Positions 31,201 to 41,157 of a stretch of 64,000 nt of DNA are shown here, piece after piece. The notes below the pieces were generated by a model. The model worked only from the letters and a program-made list of their open reading frames with translations, made no database searches and was not told where the DNA came from. Each line of letters starts with the position of its first letter. Position 1 is the first letter of the stretch. The position numbers were made by a program, and so were the translations under genes. Location of the stretch: positions 172,990-236,989 of the forward strand of contig CAKOGP040002025.1 of the NCBI GenBank assembly GCA_933822405.4, in the 5' to 3' direction. Source of the DNA: Cylindrotheca closterium (lineage: Eukaryota; Bacillariophyta; Bacillariophyceae; Bacillariales; Bacillariaceae).

Positions 31201-31391
31201 TCGAAATAGTCAATCCCGTCCACACTTCCCGAATGGTCCCCCAACCCAATGCTGGAACCTGTGAGACGGACGCCAACCTTGGTGGGATTCTCGGGGTGGT
31301 CCAAAAAGGCAACGATCCCATCCATGGCTGGCATGCCGCCATCTGGAAGCACCGTAATGGGGTCTAAGAGTTCCCAACTGGTCTTGGTCAT
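28239..31391 (-). CDS. Tail-anchored protein with CAP-Gly-like domain and a duplicated unknown domain
   Basis: The first ATG is at 31391 (1050 residues). Residues 25-80 follow the CAP-Gly pattern (VGVRL...GDHSGSVDGIDYFECPLNSGLF; compare GKNDGSV.G..YF.C....G.F), with the microtubule motif GKNDG changed to GDHSG. Four basic helical motifs of the type SRLEQLKLKKRQLE lie near 83, 240, 330 and 435 in low-complexity sequence. A domain of about 120 residues occurs twice (about 526-647 and 721-841), each with NLY.A(V/I)Y....VK.A.VRKW.(T/S)S(F/I)V.QV and ending L..KCQ or LLRCQ. One hydrophobic helix (WWLAIIFILAAAFFAALFLG, about 1025-1045) ends the chain. It may tether a membrane to microtubules; this is inference. 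Confidence 0.72.
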   Translation of the reverse strand: MTKTSWELLDPITVLPDGGMPAMDGIVAFLDHPENPTKVGVRLTGSSIGLGDHSGSVDGIDYFECPLNSGLFCTPDQLEVRTLSRIEQLRLKRELAAGQLDMSKGGSMMMAAAGYGDSNISSKQVIRSSMIGHGGLPPSITNHHQAIVPQQDQPQSISLNGLSPTALARLQQINPGYMDPNVTPVSSSTAPAAPAAAADDPPLTVPEEDDEDDEMLVSDHEDEEGENYDDAAEEEYLQINRQHISRLQQRKEEIKQRKLELQKGKARGDNSNGESSNNEAAPPPLTDEGQTAAVVTPSKRGGGETTTTTTATTTTTSNDTSMEESSSSEPPLSRLEQLKLKKRQLETTPATATTPTSATTTQSSTVNSIVSMAAAATAQEQAAAPGEEASEQVPWPFPATSREVPPNTTTIVPGAESQQAQPVPVPALATATEEPLSRLELLKLKKRQLEEAGPPAAPAPKAPKTTTLDSTARTSPRPVAVAASPISPTPPTATLILPASMSMDRGAPPPVINRGGVRSQPPKPKPAELSVQIMNSSTKRFKEVPLKISNDINLYSAVYDHQSVKQANVRKWGTSFVQQVKEKKSEIRCRVLLLSNPPPELANEPNKSMPMELSVDQLKVTTTELLWNQYKDNFHAGRSKVQMLLRCQPINGNGQEKEEEEVQDSSNKKLFTDQEEEEEGEPTAAEDSAPAPKEEEREIQIPAHFDRSSITSIASQLGDVKHQLRIKVINERTRYFKDLLVETSPQINLYEAIYNNPAVKEAKVRKWNSSIVEQVRSGMAEIVCQICTIPNGKPEHLVKHGALTIEQLKECSTTELYTRYAMDHYDLENDQSLIQLVLKCQQTKTPVASNQASKPKPQGPLVTPTKLADSLPPVTPQAEASRGNPATETAPIVSQQTHPRTSPTEASQSSLSSMERKPTNSPYAKAASAALPMHNTQTTFSDLLRHEQQQQQAILSPNSVVMTPDRDPELGLGRIAEPIETKVDAGVQTAIEMTTPVRDNRHPSPQQRMQQQRPMTFAEKLQEVDPYWWLAIIFILAAAFFAALFLGPIS

Positions 31392-31994
31392 GACGATGAT
31401 GTTGTTGTGTTGTGTTGTTTGTTCGTTTGTTTGTTGTTTGTTGTTGCTCTTGTTGTTGCTCTTTGTTGTTGCAATGCTGGTAATTGTTGACACTCACTTG
31501 CTGCCTTTGCTGTATATTGTATGTGCAATGAAATGAAGCAAACCTGGACTGCTTTGGATCCAATACCAACAACAACAAAACACACACTCTTTCACACACA
31601 CACAAAAAGTAGTGAATGAATGATGAGGAGGAGATTGTTGGAGTTTCACACATATCCTCTTTCGTACCTTGGTGGCGGTGCTGCGCGGAGCGAGCAGGAT
31701 TTCAAACACTTCCGAATGGATGAATGAATGACGTGAGAAAATTGACCCGCTCGAAAATTTGCATTCGAAGCAGTCAAAAACCAATTTCCCGCCCACGTAC
31801 GACCCACGATTCAATCTTTGCATATATCCTTCGTTTCAGTCCCGTTGAGAACGACCAAAACAGATAGGAACGACTTGTTGCACCACCATCATTATATTGA
31901 CAAAGTGTGAACAACGAAACAAAGACCCAAGAATTAATAGCAGTTCAAGCACATTCAATAGAAAGGAGGCTGCTTTCATCGCTCAACTAGTGAA
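31392..31994. promoter_or_regulatory. Divergent promoter region
   Basis: A 603-bp spacer between divergent starts. The left 110 bp have GTT/TTG low-complexity sequence, likely 5' UTR. A CACA microsatellite lies near 31590. Confidence 0.4.
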
Positions 31995-33793
31995 ATGGCG
32001 TATAGATTAAAGGAAATCAAGTTCAAGGTATGATCCATCCAGCCAGCCAACTTTCAAGAATCAATCGCAATGACCCTTCGTCTTTTGGCCTTGTTTGTGG
32101 AGTAACCACTGCATGTATTGTACTGCAACTCACCAAACCGTTCTATTGCATGTGTATGCGTTCGTCTAATTCCCAATTCCAACACATTCGATCTCAGGAA
32201 CGACCCTGTCACATTCTGTTGCAAAATGAAAATGGTCCCTGCCCTTTATTGGCGGCCGCCAACATTTTACTCCTCCAAGATTCCATCACATTGCCTTCCA
32301 ACTGCGTCGGCGCTGGTGTCATTACCATCGACGAGCTCTTGAACGTCTTGGCCGAAAAGATTCTCACCAGCAATACGACAGGCAACAGCGATCATCACAT
32401 TCAACAGGTCATGAATTTGTTTCCCACCTTGCAATTTGGAATGGACGTCAATCCCAAATTCACCGAAGGTCCCACTGGAGTCGAATATACTTCTGGATTG
32501 GATGCCTTTGATTTGCTGCGGATGGAAATGGTCCACGGTTGGTTGTTGGATCCCGAAGCACCGGAATTTTGTTTGGTAAAAGACAAAACCTACAATCAAC
32601 TTGTCAACAAGGTCATCGAAGGCAACGATGCGGGTTCTGCATTGGAATTGGAACACCAACAACAGCAAATACAACAACAACAACAAAGTGCATTGGATTT
32701 GTTGGAACAACAACAACAACAACAACAACAACAAAGTGATGATAATGATGATCCAAATACTATGGATACTGCACCACCGCCCAATACTGCTATGCTACTA
32801 GAGCAGCAACAGAATCAACGAAATGAGGATCTAACAAATGCTGCTACAACTACAACTACTATTCCTTCTACGACTACTGCTGCTAGTATTCAATCGAAGA
32901 TTGACGAACTGTCAACCAAAGCCAACGAAGGAGCCATCATTCGTCAATTTTTGGAGTCTTCGGGACATCAACTGACCCAATATGGTTTGACCGTCCTACA
33001 TGAGTATCTAAAGGATGATCAAATGGCGGTCTTTTTTCGAAACAATCATTTCAATTCCTTGTTGAAACATCAAGGACAATTGTACCTACTCATTACAGAC
33101 ATTGGATACGCCAGTGTGGGAAACATTGTCTGGGAAAAATTGGATGTCATTGATGGAGATACGGAATATGTGACTCAAGACTTTACCAAGCCACCGCCCA
33201 TGCAACACCATGAAGCATCCAATACCGCGAATGGGGAACAATTGGTGGCCAATGATTTGCAATCTCAAGCGGATTACCAATTGGCATTGCAACTCTCTCA
33301 AGAAACAACAACAACAACAACTCCAAATGCCAATGCCAATTCTTCTACGCCACAACAGCAGCAACAGCAACAGCAAGCACAACCACCAACCGTGGCATCG
33401 CTTCCATCATCATCATCAGCGGCAGCGGCGGCGGCTCCCACACCAACGCCGTCGGGTCCCATACCACCCTCCTTTAATGGACAAAATATTGCCATGGCAG
33501 TTCCCACAGATCTTAGTGTATTGTCGGAAGAAGAACGAGATCGAATGGTTGCCATGCAATTGCAACAACAAGAAGAATTGCAACAACAACAGCAACGTCA
33601 ACAACAGGAAGCCAATTCACACAATCTGGCACTGCAATTGCAACGTGAAGAAGAATTGCAGCAACAACAACAACAACAACAACAGCAAAGTAGTAGTAGT
33701 AGTAGTAATTCGGCACAAGCAGCAGCTGTCGCAAATGCAAACAATCCAAAACGAAAAGGAAAAGGGAAGGATGGAGACTGTGTTATTATGTAG
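31995..33793 (+). CDS. MINDY: MINDY (FAM63) family deubiquitinase with C-terminal CaaX motif
   Basis: Two exons: a 33-bp first exon (31995-32027, MAYRLKEIKFK), a 170-bp intron (GTATGA...CAG), then 32198-33793; 542 residues. The join gives the family start 'Y.lK.I.(F/W)K…(L)QNENGPCPL'. The catalytic Cys is Cys26 in QNENGPCPLLA, with Gln20 as probable oxyanion residue. The catalytic His is His295 in FFRNNHFNSL. MINDY enzymes trim K48-linked polyubiquitin. Poly-Gln/Thr insertions lie between these motifs. The C-terminal part has MIU-like ubiquitin-binding helices (DYQLALQLSQE, NLALQLQREEE) among Gln runs. The last four residues are CVIM, a CaaX box for prenylation, so membrane association is likely. 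The short first exon is easily missed. Confidence 0.93.
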
Positions 33794-34014
33794 TGTAATA
33801 TTGTTACATAACAACTATGGTAGGATAAATAATAGATAATAGATACTACAGTACTACAGTGGTCAACAGAAATCTACAGCATTTCTCCATTCTTCCAATC
33901 CTAGAAATAGCACTATGTCTGTACTGTTTTCGCCAAACCAAAAGATCGCGTCACTACCTGTAAATACCGAACTCACGATCGTTTTATGAACATCCCATTG
34001 TTCAATACCTGCAA

Positions 34015-35363
34015 ATGAGACTTGCAGCATCCCATTGGTCTTCAATCTGTGGTATGGCTCTTCGTCTTTCTACATTATTTTCACTCTACAAATTTGCCAG
34101 GCCATTACAAGTTGCTCCAACCACAATCAGAATGTCAATGTCAATGTCAATGTCAATGTCATCATCATCCTCATCCTCATTGAGCAATCCACCTACCCTG
34201 ACGTTGCGGAATGGATTGAAACATCCAGTGATTGGTAAATAAGATTTGATTTTGCTGTATCCACATCAATCTTTTGTACCATTCGGAATTCTCTCTCACA
34301 CACATACACACACATACACACACACACATATGTATCACTTTCTTAGGCTTTGGAACGTACAAGGTTGGGGTCATTCCTGCTTCGGCATCGTCGGCAGTGG
34401 CCAGTGGAGGTCCAAACGCAGTCGAGCGCACTGCAGAAGGTACGATCAGAAATGCGTGCACAATGCAATGATTGCACAATCTTCTTTTTCCAAACAAACA
34501 AAAAAAAATGCTCATCACAATCCAAAACTGCTCCATATATATATATATAAATAAAAAAAGAATGCGTTTCGGATGCACTCGACGTTGGCTATCGCTTCAT
34601 TGAATGTGCTCAGTTCTACGCAAACGAATCGGAAGTGGGGAAAGCGATTGCCAAGTCGGGAGTGGAACGAACAGATTTATTCATCTGCTCCAAAGTATGG
34701 ACCACGACGATCGAACAAGGCCCTCAGGCCATTGAAGAACAGTTGAAAAAGACCCTTGCCGATCTAGGAACGGACTATGTAGATCTGTATCTGATCCACT
34801 GGCCAGTTCCTGGAAAGCATGTCGAAGCCTACAAGACGCTGGAAAAATTGGCGGACCAAGGGAAAATCAAAGGCATCGGTGTGTCCAATTATGCATGGGA
34901 GGACTACCTTGAACTGAAAGAGAATGGTGTCAAGAACTTGCCACTGGTCAATCAAATCGAGATCAACCCATTTCTGTACCGAAAGAATACCATTGCTAAA
35001 TTTGCCGACGAAGGAGTCGTGCTCCAATCCTACCGTTCTCTTCGCGATGGAAAAGCCTTTGATGACCCAACCATATTGAAAATTGCAGAGTCACATGGTC
35101 GTTCCGCAGCCCAGATTCTTGGCCGTTGGTGTGTTCAGAAAGGATTCGTCTACATTCCAAAATCCGTCAAAAAGGAGCGCATGGTGGAAAACTCAAAGGT
35201 CTTTGACTTTGAACTTACAGAAGCCGAAATGAACGAATTGGACAGTCTCACAACACCAGATGCTATTGAAACCTTTGTTTCCCTTTATCGAAAGTGCGTC
35301 AACCGTGATACAAGTAAGGATGGAACGCTGGACGGAGTCAAAATGACCATCACAGGAGACTAG
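34015..35363 (+). CDS. Aldo/keto reductase (AKR family), three exons
   Basis: Exons 34015-34234, 34347-34439 and 34561-35363 join in phase (introns of 112 and 121 bp, both GT-AG) to give 371 residues; a start at 34054 would give 358. All four AKR catalytic residues are present in context: Asp in DALDVGYRFIE, Tyr in AQFYANESEVG, Lys in FICSKVW and His in LYLIHWPVP. GIGVSNY and VNQIEINPF add family support, and IPKSVKKERM is the NADPH-phosphate-binding segment. It should reduce carbonyls with NADPH. The N-terminal 55 residues are basic and Ser-rich and include a (Met-Ser) run from a 6-bp microsatellite, perhaps an organelle targeting peptide. The second intron ends in an A-rich tract (TATATA...AAAAAAAG) in place of pyrimidines. 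Confidence 0.88.
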
Positions 35364-35920
35364 AGTAGAATTGAATGATCCGCATGTACGAGAAGTAAGA
35401 AACATGCAAGGGTCAAAAGACGATGCAAGAAGAAAACTGAACTATTGTTTCTTGCTCAACAACAAGTCATATTAACAATGCTACATTTTGCTATTCTTTC
35501 CCTCTCCTCGCTCTCTTTTTCGTTGTTTGAATGGGCATGGGCGATTAGTATTCTCTACAAGAAGGCTGTACAGTACCAGGCAGGACCAGCGGCCAGCTAG
35601 TAAGTACAAAAAGATCCTGACTGACAACTTGAAACTGTCACGGTTTCATTCATTCCTGCGAACATTCGAGATCGAGTCTCGTGATCGAGTTCGGGTCAAT
35701 CCATCAACAATCACATACAGTACGCAGTATGGCCCGCATCACCATTACCAACAACTGAACGCAAGTTTGATCCTAGATTTTACAACGAAGATCTTCTCAC
35801 CTCCCCAGACTGTTCAATCCACCTTCAAGCAGAAACCAAGAAATCTCAAGACTGAATAAATCAAGCATCAATCAAGCATCAATCAAGCATCGTCACTGGA
35901 TAACAGCAACACAGAGCATC
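35364..35920. other. Intergenic, 557 bp
   Basis: Just before the next ATG, an 11-bp unit (ATCAAGCATCA) is repeated three times (35860-35893), probably in the 5' UTR. No gene is seen. Confidence 0.5.
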
Positions 35921-37895
35921 ATGTGTTGTTCCACCAAGGAAGGTGTCTTCACCTGGATGGCAGCATTATTGGTGAATGTTGCCTTTTTGTCGCTCATTAC
36001 CTGGGGCGCCAATGAATATTGGCCTATTGGGATGGGGATTTCGGCCATCTACACCATGATTCTGTTGACCTTTGCCACCAAGATTGATGCAAAAGCAACG
36101 TCCAACATCCAGCGGAACTCTGGGACTCGCAGCAGACGAGGAAGAAGAAGAATCGGAAGATGAGGACCAAAGCACAAGTCACAGCAGGATTGAAAAAGTT
36201 ATCATGGACGATGATCTAGACTTGTCCATAGCTTCGGCAAAGAGGGAAGACGTTACCAGCTTGGTCAACCTTCTCTACTTCCTCTCGGTTTTTTCTCTTG
36301 GAGTCACTGGATTCTTTTTGGTTGTGAATCTCATTCCTTCTTGTGACAACTTCAACTTTCAAGGTTCCAGCACTCCGATTTTTACATGGAAAGCAAACTT
36401 GGATACAATACCAACCTCGGCACAAGAATGGGCCATGGGTTTACCGGACCTCGAGAAGGCGGGGAGCTTTGCCTATGTTCGCTCGACCGGCATTACGATC
36501 TTTCAAGGCAGCCACAATGATGCTTACGCTGAAGATACAGTCAAGTCGTCATCAAGGTATAGCTCAAGCTCAATATACCAAGACATTTCGTCCCCGTCGT
36601 CGCTATGGACAGTGACGAATTCCAGTGCACCAGAATTGGTACAAGAAGGGTTTTACCTTCCAGGCCCCATGGTAGCAGTGACTGACGATGCGGTCTGCTT
36701 TCCCGCGGTACGCAGCCTCGGTTCAGAGGATGCTAGTTATTCCAGGCCGCAGCGAAAAGAACAGACTGTATACTGTTCCAATGGTATAGATTTTAAACAA
36801 GAGACCTTCCGTGATATCAACGAGGGGGAATCACCAACAACGCATCTTTCTACATTGACGGCTTTCTACCCCATCGATGGAATTCTTTGGTTCAAGGAAC
36901 TTGACTCTGGAAGAATCAGCGGTACGAAGATATATTCTCTGGATCCAACCACAATGATCTCCGCTCTGCACAGTTACAAGGTTCAACAACTCCCATCCCA
37001 AAGTGTTGACGCGATCGCGTCTTGTGATGAAGGTCAATACAATCGAATCAGAGCCATTGTCTCGTTGCTAGTCAGTATCCTTCCCATGGCCGCATTGACG
37101 TTCTTTCTTGGAAAGGAGACAAAGGTTCCATCCATGGGCATTTCGGCGTATATCATCATTTCGTTGGTCTACGCTTGCCTCCATATTCTGGTGTCGCCCA
37201 ATGAAGGAGAGTATATGCCTTCAACATTTCGAGCTTGGTTTGCCATCTCGGGCCTTACGTGTCTTCTCTTGTCGACGTACCTTTTGTTGGCATTGCAACA
37301 GCACGACTCGAATACCCCTCGTTGGGTTGACAAGTCGCACGAAAAGCAATACCGATCTCTGTTGGGAATCAGCGCAGTCGCCTTTGCCTGGGGGACTTTG
37401 GTGGTACTCGCAGCCGATTTGTACGACCAGGCAGCAGATGCACTTGGATGGTGGTTACTTTTCAACATACTTGTCTGCTGTCCGCTGCTCTTATTTGGAG
37501 CGGCTGGTGATTCAACCTTTGTCCTGGCATTGGGAGGCCTTGGATTTCTCGCGGATGCCATCCGATTGTCGTCGCTCATTGACTCCCCTTTATTTTTCTT
37601 TATAATATTTTCTTTGATGGGGCTAATGGTCGGACTTCTGGGCTACTACTTTGCGGTTCAGTTCCAACCAATTATACAGAAGTGGGCACAAGAGCACGTC
37701 GCCAAGATCAATGACAAGTACTGCAAAACTGCCTCTGACCTATATGGTTTGGACGAAACCGACTATGGCGACGACGATATCAGTCCACTTGCGCCTAGCG
37801 CAGATGATTCCGCTCTATGTGGTTTAGGTCCACCACCAATTTTTGCGAAGCAGAGGAAAGAAGCTGACAACTTGTCGTGCCTTGTTCCACCTTGA
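35921..37895 (+). CDS. Multi-spanning membrane protein, apparently split over two frames
   Basis: An ATG at 35921 opens a frame of 80 residues with two hydrophobic helices (WMAALLVNVAFLSLITW, GISAIYTMILLTFA). The main frame, one base shifted, is open from 36069 (first ATG 36087) to the TGA at 37893-37895 and encodes about 600 residues. It has an acidic loop, a membrane span (LYFLSVFSLGVTGFFLVV), a lumenal domain of about 250 residues and then seven or so hydrophobic helices with an acidic C-tail. The frame change must lie within 36069-36160, where no proper intron is seen. I read it as one gene with a +1 frameshift, real or from assembly; a short upstream frame is the alternative. The family is not recognised. 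Confidence 0.55.
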
Positions 37896-37982
37896 GTTCA
37901 TGACATTTCACAAACAAACAACACCTTAATGTGTTGTCAGTGTAGTATTTTTAAAATACATGTATACCTAGTTTAAAGCTAT

Positions 37983-38769
37983 CTACCTACTAAACTTTCC
38001 CGTCCATCTGGCTTCAGCAAGTACATGCCCAGAAAAGGCTTGTTCTAATTGTTCCTTTGTCTTTCCGGCTGATGAAGTGTCACCCGAGAACAAGAGAGTA
38101 TCGAGGGCGTACAGTTTGAATATATACAAATGAATCTGTCCCTTTGGTGGCTGTGGTCCATCGTACCTACATTCAAATAGAGGTGCAAAGAAAATATGAG
38201 AAAGCAATTCCTATTGACGACGACAGCCCAGATGCGATTCAGTACTCGACTCACTTGGATAGGCTCCATGAATTTTGTCCTTCTTTCATAGTTCCATCCG
38301 CCTTCAAACCTTCTGTAAGGGATGTTTGCGTGGACGGAATATTGTAAATAATCCAGTGAACCCAGGGTTTCGGTGTAGGAGCATCGGGGTCGTCCATGAT
38401 CATGGCAAAGGATTGGGTTCCATCTGGGATACCTGACCATGAAAGAGGTGGCGAAAGATTGTCACCATCTCGTGCGTACTTCATCGGGATGATAGTTTCA
38501 TTTGCAAATCCAGAGCAAGTCAGCTCGAAAGCGGCTTTTGCCTTGTTGGCCTTTTCTTTACCAACAGTTGGGTCTTCGGACTTTGATGACGAGGCAGAAG
38601 ATAGCCAGAGAATGATAACAAAAGCGGTTGATATGAGAATCATTGGTTTCGAGACGGTAGAAGAGGACTTGAGCTTATGATCTTTCTTTATGCCAGCATA
38701 ATCCAGGTGGGAGGTTCCTTTCATTGTAGTGTTAGTGTTGGTTTGATGTTTCTTTCTCCAAAGCACCAT
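37983..38769 (-). CDS. Membrane-anchored PEBP-family protein (YbhB/YbcL-like)
   Basis: Two exons (38769-38255, then 38166-37983) with an 88-bp GTGAGT...TAG intron, phase 2; 232 residues. A signal-anchor helix (MILISTAFVIILWLSSA, about 43-59) precedes the domain. The phosphatidylethanolamine-binding fold shows FELTCSGFANE..IP.KYA.DGDNLSPPLSW, the anion-binding DDPDAPTPKPWVHWIIYNIP, and after the splice YDGPQPPKGQIHLYIFKLYALD and the helix EQLEQAF.GHVLAEARWTGKF. This is the bacterial/archaeal-type branch (Raf kinase inhibitor-like) rather than plant FT. The ligand is unknown. The domain probably sits in the lumen or outside the cell, tethered by the N-terminal helix. The intron model restores the full domain. 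Confidence 0.9.
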
Positions 38770-38956
38770 CGTGGGATCTCTTCGCCCAAATGATTTGTGT
38801 TTTCTTTTGATACGAGTATGCCATTTCTGTTTTCTTCCCCCTTTATTCTTCCCTCTTTAGTTTATACCAAAAACTAACAGAGATTCGAACAATAGCATAT
38901 TATTCAATATGTATTTTAAAGGCTGCGCAATGCTTCTCTCAATGATCACCTAATAG

Positions 38957-40150
38957 TTACCCATCTATATCATCTGCGAAACTTTCAGAACTATCGCTCC
39001 TCTTCGGCGCGTATCGTTGTGAATAGTGCTGGCTTGTTTTGTGGCAAATATCCGAGATTTCCCTTTTCGTGTGGTGAGAGGACGATATTGACATTCTTGG
39101 TGGTGGTCTAATCTTGAACATGGAATTTTTGCAGTCTTGTTCGTCAATCCGTTTCTTAAGTTTCTCGTGTTCATGTTTCGCTAGTTCATGTTTGGCTAGC
39201 TTTGCTTGCAGTCTTTCGTGACTTTGAGACCGTAGCACTTTGGCCTCTGAGGATGGTGCTGGTGGTTTATGTTCGAAACTCTTTTGCCTCCTGAATCGAT
39301 AGTTGGGCCGAATGATGGAACAGCCATCCACCCCTTCAACTTCAGTCGATGTTGATTTCAGAGAATGCAGGTCAGAGTCAGAGCGTCGTTCTTTCCTTCT
39401 ATGACTGCGAATAGTTCGGTCCAGCTCTCGTTTCTCTGCACTTGGAGAACGAGATGAGGACACTTGCAGTGATCGCTGACTACGTGATTGTCGCTCAAAA
39501 CTTCTTGGGGGCGAGAGTCTCGTCATACTTCGGTGATGCCAATGATTGCCATGATGCAATTTGGTCTTATGTAAACTGGAATCGATACTCTTACTGTCCT
39601 TATCACCTCCAATACTATCACCACGACCACGGTGAACGCTGCGATGATGGACTTTGGAGGAGTCCAAAGATCTCTTATCATCCGAGCCTGAATCTTTTCG
39701 CTTTATTGATTGAAGAATCGCAGTTTTCTGAAGCATCGAGTCTTTGCTAAGTCTTCTTCGAACGGTAGCATCTGAAGACTTTGGCCGTCTCCGGTTGATG
39801 CTGCCAGTTCTTCGCAAGGTGGGGCGAGCGCGAGGCTTGTCTTGTACCGTCGGGATCAATGGGAAATCTGCGAAATCAGCCGAAAAAGAGCTAGAGCTGC
39901 CTTGCTCTCCATTAGGCAATGAACTGGGTAGATCTGAAATGCTCATTTCAAAATTCAAAGTGGAGGAGGAGCTGTTGCTGCTGTGGAAATTCAACGTGGA
40001 GGAGGAAGTGTTGTTCATTTGGTCGCCATCGGGAACTCGTTGAACAGGGAAATAGGGATATTTCCGAACTTCAGTATCTTGCCGATCATCACTATCCCCT
40101 ATTTCTGCATATTGTGGTTTTTCATTCCTCCAGTGCATGTGAGGAATCAT
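38957..40150 (-). CDS. Ser/Arg/His-rich protein of unknown function
   Basis: A single exon of 397 residues, largely disordered. It has many RRxS and SxxR phosphorylation-type sites (TLRRTGSINRRRPKSS, ATVRRRLSKDS), His-rich patches, and a charged coiled-coil-like helix near 315-345 (ERLQAKLAKHELAKHEHEKLKKR). A 12-residue unit is repeated near the N-terminus (SSSTLNFHSSNSSSSTLNFE). No signal peptide or domain. The Arg/Ser content suggests a nuclear or cytoskeletal regulator, but this is weak. A decayed copy of its 5' end lies about 800 bp upstream (40745-40956), which indirectly supports this as a real gene. Confidence 0.6.
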   Translation of the reverse strand: MIPHMHWRNEKPQYAEIGDSDDRQDTEVRKYPYFPVQRVPDGDQMNNTSSSTLNFHSSNSSSSTLNFEMSISDLPSSLPNGEQGSSSSFSADFADFPLIPTVQDKPRARPTLRRTGSINRRRPKSSDATVRRRLSKDSMLQKTAILQSIKRKDSGSDDKRSLDSSKVHHRSVHRGRGDSIGGDKDSKSIDSSLHKTKLHHGNHWHHRSMTRLSPPRSFERQSRSQRSLQVSSSRSPSAEKRELDRTIRSHRRKERRSDSDLHSLKSTSTEVEGVDGCSIIRPNYRFRRQKSFEHKPPAPSSEAKVLRSQSHERLQAKLAKHELAKHEHEKLKKRIDEQDCKNSMFKIRPPPRMSISSSHHTKREISDICHKTSQHYSQRYAPKRSDSSESFADDIDG

Positions 40151-40489
40151 CTTAATACCTTGTGTTATTATCTTTTCAGTGTTTTGCTTGGTTTTGTGTC
40201 AAACAAAGAACAAATCTATAGTCATGGTTTTGCTCGGTGACCTCTCTAGTGACGTCAAAGAACCGTGGAACACTGGAAGAAGAATTCTGAAACGCTTTAT
40301 TTTATATAATGAACAATATTTAAAATTAAAAGTGAAGCGGCCGAAATCCTTGTCCGACTTCGGGAAAATTACACCGAATCACATTCAAAACTTTCCGGTG
40401 CCCACTTTCTTGTTTGGACATCATGCAGATCTGCTGCACTTGCATCAGCGAAGCCCCAAAGTCAGAAGGCATTGCGAACTCGACGCACT

Positions 40490-40712
40490 ATTTAGCACAG
40501 AGACGATAATATCATCAAAATCCTCATTCTTCAGAATATTTTTAATCTCTCAGAAACCAGTCGGGTGAAAGGAGCTGAGTGTCATATCCTGGCCCTAGTG
40601 GTGTAATTTTCTTGTCGAGCACATTTTCCATCAAAGTTACCTCTTGCGGTTTCTAATGAGAAACAGAAAAGTTTCCATCGAATATGCAGACTATTGATTG
40701 CTAGTTACCTCG
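40490..40712 (+). repeat. Dispersed repeat R1, copy 1
   Basis: It shares a series of blocks with 44190-44440: GAGACGATAATATCATC, AATCCTCA, CTCTCAGAAACCAGT, GTGTAATTTTCTTGTCG, ACCTCTTGCGGTTTCT and ACTATTGATTGC, in the same order and at similar spacing. A partial copy lies at 43895-44020. Confidence 0.75.
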
Positions 40713-40744
40713 AAAAGTTACTAGTTGGATACGCCTTCATTGTT

Positions 40745-40956
40745 CCTGGGTAGATATTCGAATGCTCATTTTTCAGAATTGGAAGTGGAGAAGGACGAAT
40801 TGTTGCTGCTGTGGAAAGTCGAACTGGGGAAGGAAGCTATCGGGAGCTCGTTCAGCAGGAAAATACGGACATTTCCCAACTTTGGTGCCGATTGTCATTC
40901 TTGTCGTCGTTTCCGCAGAGTGTGGTTTTTTCACTTCTCCAGTTTTTGCGAGGCAT
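40745..40956 (-). pseudogene. Decayed duplicate of the 5' end of the Ser/Arg-rich gene
   Basis: It aligns collinearly with 39938-40150: GCTCATTT...TTGTTGCTGCTGTGGAAA, GGGAACTCGTT/GGGAGCTCGTT, TTTCCGAACTT/TTTCCCAACTT and TGTGGTTTTTCA all recur. Its minus-strand frame starts ATG at 40956 with NWRSEK (parent HWRNEK) and stops after about 34 codons. Indels have destroyed the rest. Confidence 0.75.
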
Positions 40957-41094
40957 TATCTTTAAAAAAATACGAAGTTTGACTATGTACAGTAAGTATT
41001 ATATGTGACGGCCCGAACCAGTTCTGGATTCTGGAATCCACTCACAACGCACAAGTTCCCAGCGCCAATTTTGATTTTCGACAAGGATAAATAG

Positions 41095-41157
41095 TGATAC
41101 ATATCTTTTTGAGGATGACTGTCCTGCACTCGATTTGTGAGAGCTCTACCGGTAGGC
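41095..41157 (+). repeat. Repeat R2, copy A, first part
   Basis: It matches 43565-43616: ATATCTTTTTGAGGATGACT, CCTGCACTCGATTTGTGAGA and TACCGGTA correspond to ATATCTTTTGAGAACGACT, GTGCACTCTATTTGTGAGA and TATCGGTA. The second part of copy A lies beyond the mobile element. Confidence 0.7.

Noticed and set aside
31392..31493. N-terminal extension of the CAP-Gly-like protein
   Set aside because: The frame is open upstream of 31391 but has no ATG; it encodes Asn/Gln low complexity that is more likely 5' UTR.
35972..36095. Intron joining the upstream short frame to the main frame of the membrane protein
   Set aside because: A GTGAAT...AAAAG pair is in phase but would remove sequence that encodes two good membrane helices, and both sites are weak. 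A frameshift explains the data better.
40179..40568. Plus-strand frame of 129 codons upstream of the Ser/Arg-rich gene
   Set aside because: It lacks an ATG near its start, overlaps dispersed repeat R1 and has no protein-like features.
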